A stretch of 5,094 nucleotides of DNA from Chloroflexota bacterium (GTDB taxonomy: Bacteria; Chloroflexota; Dehalococcoidia; UBA2247; RBG-13-53-26). The DNA lies in contig JAFNFZ010000172.1 of NCBI GenBank assembly GCA_017885485.1, positions 2,010-7,103 of the forward strand. Reading direction: 5' to 3'. Positions within the stretch are counted from its first letter, which is position 1. Each line of letters starts with the position of its first letter. The notes under the pieces were generated by a model that was not told the DNA's origin, made no database searches, and worked only from the letters and a program-made list of their open reading frames with translations. Made by a program: the position numbers and the translations under genes. Positions 1 through 4,846 of the stretch are shown here, piece by piece.

Positions 1-26
1 AGGTTCAAATCCTCTCACCCCGACCA
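1..26 (+). tRNA. 3' end of a tRNA gene, probably tRNA-Pro (cut by window edge)
   Basis: The first 26 bases read as the end of a tRNA. AGG at 1-3 begins the visible part of the T stem, the T loop TTCAAAT is at 4-10, the 3' T-stem strand CCTCT at 11-15, the acceptor strand CACCCCG at 16-22, discriminator A at 23 and an encoded CCA at 24-26. The matching 5' acceptor strand would be CGGGGTG. A C1:G72 pair with A73 is a hallmark of bacterial tRNA-Pro, so proline is the best guess, but the anticodon lies outside the window and the identity is not proven. The gene marks the left border of the gene-poor and accessory segment. Confidence 0.85.
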
Positions 27-31
27 TGAAC

Positions 32-65
32 GCGGATCCGGCTGGTTAGACCTCACCCGGATCGC
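32..65 (+). terminator. weak hairpin downstream of the tRNA, possible terminator
   Basis: GATCCGG at 35-41 pairs with CCGGATC at 57-63, with a 15-base loop. The stem extends by two more pairs (32-33 with 64-65) if G34 is bulged. It begins six bases after the tRNA CCA, where a processing or termination signal is expected. No T-run follows, so intrinsic termination is doubtful. Confidence 0.25.
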
Positions 66-220
66 CTCTCAAATCAGCGGCCGGAACGGACACGGTCTGT
101 GACTCCCTGCCCCTGGCAGCCACAAGTCCAAAAGGGTGGCTGGATAGTCATACAACCTTGGCTCTGGTGTTCGCCGCTGCCATGGTGAGTAGATCCTGCC
201 TTGGGTCTTGTCAACTTGAC

Positions 221-313
221 CTACAGGCATGCCGTCATGAGCAACTCCGCAATCCACTGCTCCAAAAAGTGGCCTCCTTGCACCATAGCCACGCCAGACA
301 TCGAATCACCCAT
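221..313 (-). CDS. candidate 30-residue small protein (low confidence)
   Basis: On the - strand, an ATG at 313-311 opens a 30-codon frame ending in TAG at 223-221. AAGGAG (324-329 on the + strand as CTCCTT) sits 10 bases before the ATG, a slightly long but workable spacing. The product begins MGDSMSGVAMVQ and continues with HFLEQWIAELLMTACL, which could form one amphipathic helix; it has no clear membrane segment or known motif. It follows the TPR gene on the same strand after an 83-base gap, so it could be the last gene of that cluster. The frame is open back to a TGA inside the end of the TPR gene without another good start. I recognise no family and chance occurrence is quite possible. Confidence 0.18.
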   Translation of the reverse strand: MGDSMSGVAMVQGGHFLEQWIAELLMTACL

Positions 314-396
314 GTCAAAAGGGCTCCTTCCAGGAGAGATTCTTGCTGTCCCAATCTCGTGGTAGGTGTCAGTTGTTAGGATTCGATTATGGTCCG

Positions 397-1068
397 TTAC
401 AAGGCAGGTGATCGTGGCTCACATTTGCCTTGCTCTTTCTGCAGTGCCACAAGTCGTCTCTTAACCGCCGCTTTGGGATTGAAGTCTAGTGCCATCTCGT
501 AGTGCTTGATGGCGGCTTTGATGTTGCCTTCATCCTCGTCAATCTGGCCCAGCCACCTGAACACTTCAGCTTTGGTGTTTGGTGATATTGATGTAGCGAG
601 TGCGCTTTGGAGCAAGGCCTTTGCCTCGGTCTGGTTTCCGTCTTTCAATGCTGCCTTGGTCAGATTGACTAGCTCGTAACAACTGCTGGGGTTTCGCTCA
701 ATGACGATGCCTTCATAGTTGGCTCGTACGACGTAGCTGTCAAGTGTTCCATAGGGGCGCCCGGCGTCAATCCACTTCTCGCGAGGGTGGACAATCATGG
801 AGCCACCGGGAGGTACCCTTGGGATCCGCCAAAGCAGTGTGCCTGTAGAAAGCTGCAAGGAGTACAAGGATGCGCCATCTACGTGGTCTGAATTGGCGGT
901 ATGAAGGAAAAGGCGGTCCGCGATGATATCAGCAGCCACGTCGGTGACCAGTGCGTGGGTCGCGATCTTGGACCGGCTACCGCAGATGATCACTTCAGTT
1001 TCAAGCTGATCTACATCGTGCTTCAACTCCACTGTGTAAGGCGGAAATGAGTACGTCTCAGAAATCAT
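397..1068 (-). CDS. TPR protein with an N-terminal PQQ/WD-like stretch
   Basis: The 223-residue product has two visible parts. Residues about 40-125 are beta-rich and include LYSLQLSTGTLLWRIP (68-83), which resembles the strand-turn-strand pattern of PQQ-like or WD-type propeller blades, but only one such unit is evident. Residues about 130-200 form helical repeats: a weaker TPR at 131-164 and a good one at about 167-199 (AEVFRWLGQI, then GNIKAAIKHYEMALDFNP), with the usual W/L-G-A-Y-A-P spacing. There is no signal peptide or membrane segment, so a cytoplasmic protein-binding role is likely. The ATG at 1068 is supported by AGAGG seven bases upstream. It starts 49 bases after the HIT gene on the same strand, so the two are probably co-transcribed. 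The specific function is unknown. The TPR call is firm; the propeller resemblance is tentative. Confidence 0.8.
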   Translation of the reverse strand: MISETYSFPPYTVELKHDVDQLETEVIICGSRSKIATHALVTDVAADIIADRLFLHTANSDHVDGASLYSLQLSTGTLLWRIPRVPPGGSMIVHPREKWIDAGRPYGTLDSYVVRANYEGIVIERNPSSCYELVNLTKAALKDGNQTEAKALLQSALATSISPNTKAEVFRWLGQIDEDEGNIKAAIKHYEMALDFNPKAAVKRRLVALQKEQGKCEPRSPAL

Positions 1069-1117
1069 GTCACGACCTCTTCAGGCACGTCATCCATACG
1101 CAGCAATGGCAACCCCT

Positions 1118-1684
1118 CTATTGGCATTGTCTGTGTGAGGAACGTTGCTGGGAAGCAAGATGCAGGTTCAGACAATCCATAAGTTCTCTCACCTCTTCTT
1201 CGCGTGCTCCGTTCCGTGTTCTGTAAGCATCTGGAAACCATGGTTGGCTGGCTAAGCAAGACGTCTTCCATGCCGCCACTGCCGAAGGTGTCTCACTGCC
1301 GGATTTCCCCTCTCCCATCTTCCTAGACCTAGGAATCATGTGGATGTGCATATGAAAGTCGGTTGGGGGGTCATCATAAGCCGATTCGAAGAAGTAGACA
1401 ACGTACACGCGTTCTATCAGATCCGCAAAACGGTCTGGCCAACAATGCCGCAATGCCTTTGCGATTCGCGCTATGTTTCCGCCAAGGGATGCCAATTCCT
1501 TCGGTGTGAGATCAGGGAAGTCCATCCGGTGAAACTTGGGCTGTAGTGCCAGCCAACCAAGAAACCCTTCATCCCCGCCGTAGTGGTTGAGAACCCAATC
1601 GCCATCCAATTCGATGATGATGTTCCCGCGGACAGCTTGAAGGCCTTGTGATATTCTGCATCCCCTGCAATCGCTTTCGTACAT
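1118..1684 (-). CDS. HIT (histidine triad) family protein, probable nucleotide hydrolase or transferase
   Basis: The 188-residue product carries the histidine triad HMHIHMI (H111, H113, H115), matching the H-x-H-x-H-x-x signature of HIT proteins. In Hint and Fhit the middle histidine is the nucleophile that attacks a nucleoside phosphate, so H113 is the likely catalytic residue. An N-terminal CRGC (C6, C9) recalls the zinc-binding CxxC found in many bacterial HIT proteins. FLGWLALQPKFHR (41-53) and the helix after PDLTPKEL fit the HIT fold. About 70 residues after the triad have no motif I recognise. Substrates of the family are dinucleoside polyphosphates or nucleotide conjugates; which one applies here cannot be told. 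The ATG at 1684 is fixed by an in-frame TAG two codons upstream and by GGAGG seven bases before it. It is the first gene of a probable two-gene - strand operon. Confidence 0.88.
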   Translation of the reverse strand: MYESDCRGCRISQGLQAVRGNIIIELDGDWVLNHYGGDEGFLGWLALQPKFHRMDFPDLTPKELASLGGNIARIAKALRHCWPDRFADLIERVYVVYFFESAYDDPPTDFHMHIHMIPRSRKMGEGKSGSETPSAVAAWKTSCLASQPWFPDAYRTRNGAREEEVRELMDCLNLHLASQQRSSHRQCQ

Positions 1685-1699
1685 GCCCTAGCCTCCATT

Positions 1700-1722
1700 C
1701 TAGGCAGTTGACAACTGACTAG
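1700..1722. promoter_or_regulatory. 23-bp near-perfect palindrome, candidate operator of the HIT-TPR operon
   Basis: CTAG (1700-1703), CAGTTG (1705-1710), a central A (1711), CAACTG (1712-1717) and CTAG (1719-1722) form an inverted repeat in which 10 of 11 base pairs match; the only mismatch is 1704/1718. Its edge is three bases from the GGAGG ribosome binding site of the HIT gene. It could be a repressor operator or, in RNA, a hairpin that limits access to the ribosome binding site. A possible - strand -10 element TAGAAT overlaps its left edge, but no good -35 partner is seen. Confidence 0.4.
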
Positions 1723-2187
1723 CTGGGTGCTGCCCACTAACAAGCGTTGGACCTTGTGGCTGAATTAGCTATCAGTACCAAGTCCTTCTGGAGTCCTACT
1801 TCGGTTGACGCATCCTGAGATTGGCGGACATACGCCCTTTAGGGAGCGTGATTGGTGCCCATTTCGAAGCTGGAGCCAGCAAAGGGATTCGGACCCGCGG
1901 CCCGCGGTTCACTAATTCGAGAACGATGATACCACACCGTGACGTTGACATAACATCTTGCCATGCGCGGCTTCTCCTGTGGACTTGCCGAACCCGGCAT
2001 GATGCTCTGTGGAAAGGAGGCGAGCGGTCCCTGCTACCTTCACGACAGTCCTCGGGTATGGGCTTCACCTGTTCTGCTCACCAATCCCCTCAGCGCCTCC
2101 GATTCTATGCAGGGGGATCGGCTCGTCAGCAGCCCACGTCTGCTCGTCGCAGTCAGGATTCTCGGTAGGGCAGGTGTGCTCCGCAAT
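1723..2187. other. gene-poor intergenic stretch between the divergent units
   Basis: Reading frames here on both strands are short and lack family-like sequence; one of them simply translates the antisense of the tRNA-like segment at 1871-1915, which yields the familiar spurious RVRIPLLAP peptide. Apart from that segment I find no transposase, integrase, repeat array or strong terminator. A short imperfect hairpin lies at 1832-1849. The stretch looks like decayed sequence. Confidence 0.55.
1871..1915 (-). pseudogene. 3' half of a tRNA-Thr-like gene, tRNA remnant or attachment site
   Basis: Read on the - strand, the segment runs from an anticodon-type loop TTAGTGA (1915-1909) through ACCGC (1908-1904), a 5-base variable region, T stem GCGGG (1898-1894), T loop TCCGAAT (1893-1887), CCCTT (1886-1882), acceptor strand TGCTGGC (1881-1875), discriminator T and CCA (1873-1871). 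The loop would give anticodon AGT (Thr), one change from the common GGT, and the acceptor end with U73 also fits tRNA-Thr. The gene is not functional as it stands. The 5' partner of the anticodon stem is missing, no GCCAGCA or D arm lies upstream, T55 of the T loop is C, and the T stem has a C/T mismatch. CCCGCGG is repeated in tandem at 1894-1907. A 3' half beginning at the anticodon loop is what tRNA-targeting integrases typically leave behind. Confidence 0.5.
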
Positions 2188-2217
2188 TTGACATGGAAGC
2201 TGGATAGATGTTAGATT
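2188..2217 (+). promoter_or_regulatory. probable promoter of the methylmalonyl-CoA mutase operon
   Basis: A perfect -35 hexamer TTGACA (2188-2193) is followed after 18 bases by TAGATT (2212-2217), which matches four of six positions of the -10 consensus. With 17-base spacing the alternative -10 is TTAGAT, a poorer match. Transcription would start near 2224 and give a leader of about 190 bases before the mutase ATG. It is the best sigma-70-like site I see in front of the operon. Confidence 0.45.
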
Positions 2218-2310
2218 TCAACACAGGTTGAGAGCGCGCTGGTTACCCGCCGGCTTGAGATAGACGAGCTGATGAGATATGAGGCGCTGAGGCGCGGATG
2301 GGTTCGTGAG

Positions 2311-2339
2311 AGAGTCCTGCCCGAAGAAGGCAGGACTCT
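2311..2339 (+). promoter_or_regulatory. strong hairpin in the mutase leader, possible attenuator or terminator
   Basis: AGAGTCCTGCC (2311-2321) and GGCAGGACTCT (2329-2339) form a perfect 11-bp stem with a 7-base loop. The downstream bases TTGTGTCAATT are only moderately T-rich, and there is no T-run on the other strand either. It could be an inefficient terminator or attenuator, an RNA-stabilising element, or part of a larger leader fold. The stem itself is certain from the sequence; its role is inferred. Confidence 0.5.
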
Positions 2340-2358
2340 TGTGTCAATTCGGCGTTGC

Positions 2359-2385
2359 ACACCCCGTTTTTCGGGATCGGGGTGT
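2359..2385 (+). promoter_or_regulatory. second leader hairpin just upstream of the mutase gene
   Basis: ACACCCCG (2359-2366) and CGGGGTGT (2378-2385) form a perfect 8-bp stem around an 11-base loop. The loop contains CGGG (2372-2375), which can instead pair with CCCG (2363-2366) across TTTTT, so two exclusive folds are possible. It ends 17 bases before the ribosome binding region of the mutase gene. Confidence 0.4.
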
Positions 2386-2412
2386 CCAGACAACAACGAC
2401 TAGAGAGGTATC

Positions 2413-4020
2413 ATGTCCGAGAAATCAACGGAGCGGAAGAAGGCATTCAGAACTACGGTTGGTGGAATAGAAGTCAACAGGGTCTATACAGCGGCGCATG
2501 TGCCGGACTCGAAAGAGGAGCGCCTTGGCCTGCCCGGGGAGTATCCGTTCACGAGGCACATAATGCCTACCGGCTATAGAGGCAGGCTCTGGACCATGCG
2601 GCAGTACGCCGGGTTTGGCACGGTGGAAGAGACCAACGAGCGGTTCAAGTATCTGTACCAGCAGGGCCAAACGGGTTTCAGCGTTGCGTTCCAACTGCCG
2701 ACTCAGGAGGGATATGATTCGGACCATTCTCTGGCCGCCGGTGAAGTAGGCAAGTGTGGAGTGGCCATAGACTCCCTCCAGGATATGGAAAGGCTGTGGG
2801 AGGGTATCCCTCTGGCCGATGTCAGCACATCGATGACGATCAATGCCACCGCGCCCATCATACTGGCCATGTACATTGCTGCTGCCGAGAAGCAGGGGGC
2901 AGAGAAGAGCAAGCTCAATGGGACTGTCCAGAATGACATATTGAAGGAGTACATAGCCAGGAACACCTATGTTTTTGGTCCGGCAGCCTCGATGCGGCTG
3001 GTGACGGACATCTGTGCCTACTGCGCTCAGAGTCTGCCCCAATGGAACTCGATAAGCATCAGCGGCTACCACATGCGAGAGGCGGGAGCCACGGCCGTGC
3101 AGGAGGCGGCCTTCACTCTGGCAAATGGCATCGCCTACGTTCAAGCCATGCTGGATAGAGGCATGGAGGTTGATTCCTTTGCGCCGCGGTTCTCCTTCTT
3201 CTTCGCGGCAAACAACAACGTTCTGGAGGAAGTAGCCAAGTTCAGGGCATTGCGCCGCATCTGGGCCAAGATCATGAAGGAGAGGTTTGGTTCCAAGAAC
3301 CCGCGGTCGATGATGCTCAGGTATCACGTTCAGACCGATGGGTTCACGCTGACAGCCCAGCAGCCGCTGAACAATATCGTCAGGGTGACCCTGCAGGCGC
3401 TCGCTGGGGTGCTGGGAGGGTGTCAGTCCCTCCATACGAACTCGTTTGACGAAGCACTGGCCCTGCCCAGCGAACAGGCGGTGCAGGTGGCGCTGAGAAC
3501 GCAGCAGATCATTGCCGAGGAGAGCGGGGCAGCGGACACCGTTGATCCGCTGGGAGGCTCGTGGTACGTGGAGCGGTTGACGGATGAAATCGAGAAGAGG
3601 GCGATGGGCTATATCGCCGAAATCGACGGCATGGGAGGCGCTCTCAAGGCAATAGAGAAGGGGTACGTCCAGCAGGAGATCGCCAATTCAGCCTATGACT
3701 ATCAGAAGGCTGTGGACTCCGAAGAACAGGTGATTGTCGGGGTCAATAGATATGTGACAGAGGATGAATACATCCTGAAGACCCTGGAGATAGGTGCAGA
3801 GGTGGAGAGCAAGCAGAGGGAGAGGCTGAGGAAGCTGAGGACGGAGAGGGACAATGCCAGGGTGACCCAGGTGCTGGAGCGGGTGCGCGGCGTGGCCAGG
3901 ACAGATGAGAACGTCATGCCGGTGATGATTGAAGCAGCCAGGGCCTACGCGACGCTGGGTGAGATCAGCGATGCCCTGAGAGCGGTATTCGGCGAGTACC
4001 GGGAGCCCAGCATTCTCTAG
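2413..4020 (+). CDS. mcmA1: methylmalonyl-CoA mutase, catalytic (large) chain of the split enzyme
   Basis: The 535-residue chain is the acyl-CoA-binding TIM barrel of adenosylcobalamin-dependent methylmalonyl-CoA mutase, which rearranges (R)-methylmalonyl-CoA to succinyl-CoA. Hallmarks are [14 protein letters not shown] (56-69), GYDSDH (100-105), [16 protein letters not shown] (171-186), [13 protein letters not shown] (213-225) and [15 protein letters not shown] (338-352). A constant offset of 24 to the Propionibacterium shermanii enzyme places Y65, T171, Q173, R183 and H220 on Y89, T195, Q197, R207 and H244. Tyr and Arg at 89/207 hold the substrate carboxylate, and A92 also differs from the Asp of hydroxyisobutyryl-CoA mutase, so true methylmalonyl-CoA specificity is likely. 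The B12 domain is absent and supplied by the next gene, 13 bases on. ATG 2413 follows AGAGAGGT with a short spacer. H49, G54 and Q94 replace residues I remember as Gly, Met and Asp. Confidence 0.96.
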   Translation: MSEKSTERKKAFRTTVGGIEVNRVYTAAHVPDSKEERLGLPGEYPFTRHIMPTGYRGRLWTMRQYAGFGTVEETNERFKYLYQQGQTGFSVAFQLPTQEGYDSDHSLAAGEVGKCGVAIDSLQDMERLWEGIPLADVSTSMTINATAPIILAMYIAAAEKQGAEKSKLNGTVQNDILKEYIARNTYVFGPAASMRLVTDICAYCAQSLPQWNSISISGYHMREAGATAVQEAAFTLANGIAYVQAMLDRGMEVDSFAPRFSFFFAANNNVLEEVAKFRALRRIWAKIMKERFGSKNPRSMMLRYHVQTDGFTLTAQQPLNNIVRVTLQALAGVLGGCQSLHTNSFDEALALPSEQAVQVALRTQQIIAEESGAADTVDPLGGSWYVERLTDEIEKRAMGYIAEIDGMGGALKAIEKGYVQQEIANSAYDYQKAVDSEEQVIVGVNRYVTEDEYILKTLEIGAEVESKQRERLRKLRTERDNARVTQVLERVRGVARTDENVMPVMIEAARAYATLGEISDALRAVFGEYREPSIL

Positions 4021-4033
4021 GACAAGGAGTGCC

Positions 4034-4432
4034 GTGAGCGACAAGAAGATCAGAGTGCTAGTAGCCAAGCCGGGACTGGACGGACATGATAGAGGGGCCA
4101 AGGTGGTGGCCCGCGGTCTGAGGGATGCCGGGTTTGAGGTGATCTACCTCGGCCTGCGTCTGACGCCAGAGCAGATCGCCGAATCGGCTATTCAGGAGGA
4201 TGCGGACGTAGTGGGGTTGAGCTGCCTGTCCGGGGCGCACATGTCCCTGTTCCCGACGACCGTGAAGCTGATCCGGGAGAAGGGCGGCAAGGACGTCCTG
4301 GTGGTTGGAGGCGGGATCATACCCAGGGAAGATGTTCCCAAGCTGACAGCGGCCGGCATGGCCCAACTCTTCTGGCCCGGCACGCCATTGGACGAGATCG
4401 CCAAGTTCATCAGGGCGAATGTTGGAGGATAG
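4034..4432 (+). CDS. mcmA2: methylmalonyl-CoA mutase, B12-binding (small) subunit
   Basis: This 132-residue protein is a stand-alone cobalamin-binding domain that carries adenosylcobalamin for the catalytic chain encoded just upstream. It has the complete DxHxxG...SxL...GG fingerprint: D16-G-H18-D-R-G21, where H18 would be the lower axial cobalt ligand, S63-C-L65, and the glycine run G92-G94. [20 protein letters not shown] near the start and GGGIIPRED (92-100) are typical of mutase B12 domains. The length fits the split-enzyme small subunit. The start is GTG at 4034, with AAGGAG (4024-4029) only four bases before it; no other in-frame start exists upstream before the preceding stop region. 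One oddity is W114 in FWPGT, where relatives as I recall them have FGPGT. The last codons contain the ribosome binding site of the epimerase gene. Confidence 0.95.
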   Translation: MSDKKIRVLVAKPGLDGHDRGAKVVARGLRDAGFEVIYLGLRLTPEQIAESAIQEDADVVGLSCLSGAHMSLFPTTVKLIREKGGKDVLVVGGGIIPREDVPKLTAAGMAQLFWPGTPLDEIAKFIRANVGG

Positions 4433-4437
4433 CATTA

Positions 4438-4839
4438 ATGATCAAGAAGATCAGCCATATAGGCATCGCGGTCAATAGTATTGAGGATGCTCTGAAGCTG
4501 TATACGGAGGCGCTGGGACTGGAGTTGAAAGGCATAGAGGTTGTGGCGGATCAGAAGGTGAGGATCGCCATCATTCCGGTGGGTAACACCAGGATCGAGT
4601 TGCTGGAATCCACTGACCCGGAGGGGCCGATCGCCAAGCATATCAAGAACAGGGGAGAGGGCCTTCACCATGTGGCGCTTGAGGTTGAGGGCATCGAGGG
4701 CATCCTGGAGGGGCTGGAGAAGAAGGAAATCCCGCTTGTTGACAAGAAGCCGAGGATTGGTGCCGAGGGGGCGAAGATAGCCTTCCTGCATCCGAAGGCG
4801 ACCAAGGCCCTTATCGAGCTTGTGGAGCCGACGGAGTAG
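4438..4839 (+). CDS. mce: methylmalonyl-CoA epimerase
   Basis: The 133-residue product is a vicinal oxygen chelate (glyoxalase-fold) protein that interconverts (S)- and (R)-methylmalonyl-CoA, feeding the (R) form to the mutase. It shows two beta-alpha-beta-beta-beta modules, opening with ISHIGIAV (5-12) and GLHHVALEV (75-83). Expected metal ligands are H7, Q39 (in VADQKVR), H78 and E127 (in ALIELVE), matching the His-Gln-His-Glu set of the family; E34 may act in catalysis, though that alignment is less certain. IPVGNTRIELLES (46-58) and HIKNRGEGLHHVA (68-80) are typical of epimerases rather than other glyoxalase-fold enzymes. Length is normal. GGAGG (4424-4428), inside the end of the upstream gene, lies nine bases before the ATG, and the gap to that gene is five bases, so translation is probably coupled. 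Confidence 0.95.
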   Translation: MIKKISHIGIAVNSIEDALKLYTEALGLELKGIEVVADQKVRIAIIPVGNTRIELLESTDPEGPIAKHIKNRGEGLHHVALEVEGIEGILEGLEKKEIPLVDKKPRIGAEGAKIAFLHPKATKALIELVEPTE

Positions 4840-4846
4840 AGGGGGG

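Larger units (their letters stand above)
27..396. other. 370-base stretch without a convincing gene
   Basis: This segment lies between the tRNA end and the stop codon of the - strand TPR gene. Open frames on both strands are short, overlap one another and lack family-like protein sequence. What I can point to is the post-tRNA hairpin at 32-65, a short palindrome GTCAACTTGAC at 210-220, and one small - strand reading frame at 221-313 with a Shine-Dalgarno-like site. No recombinase, transposase or terminal inverted repeats are visible. Confidence 0.6.

Noticed and set aside
210..220. Short palindrome GTCAACTTGAC as a second copy of the operator near 1711
   Set aside because: It shares only the GTCAA/TTGAC core, has five-base arms expected by chance, and is not next to a gene start.
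1065..1271. A 68-codon - strand frame overlapping the HIT and TPR genes
   Set aside because: It overlaps the HIT gene in another frame, runs across the intergenic gap, and lacks any family signal; the HIT frame carries the histidine triad.
1..1915. The tRNA end at 1-26 and the tRNA half at 1871-1915 as paired attachment sites of one island
   Set aside because: Their acceptor strands differ (CACCCCG with A73 versus TGCTGGC with T73) and they lie on opposite strands, so they are not copies of one another.
1821..2168. A 115-codon + strand frame in the gene-poor stretch
   Set aside because: Part of it translates the antisense of the tRNA-like segment, there is no good ribosome binding site, and the composition (many Arg, Ser, Gln) looks non-coding.
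2268..2310. CTGATGAG resembling the hammerhead ribozyme core
   Set aside because: No GAAA element at the required place and no stem II pairing, so the catalytic core cannot be built.
2218..2412. Cobalamin riboswitch upstream of the B12-dependent mutase
   Set aside because: No B12-box-like GCCACTG or matching conserved core is present in the leader.
2425..3435. A 336-codon open frame on the - strand inside the mutase gene
   Set aside because: It is fully antisense to a well-supported, conserved coding sequence, its protein has no family-like motif, and long antisense frames are expected opposite GC-rich genes.
2413..4020. Isobutyryl-CoA or 2-hydroxyisobutyryl-CoA mutase instead of methylmalonyl-CoA mutase
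   Set aside because: Those enzymes have Phe or Ile and Gln at the positions of Y65 and R183; this protein keeps Tyr and Arg, and Ala rather than Asp at residue 92.
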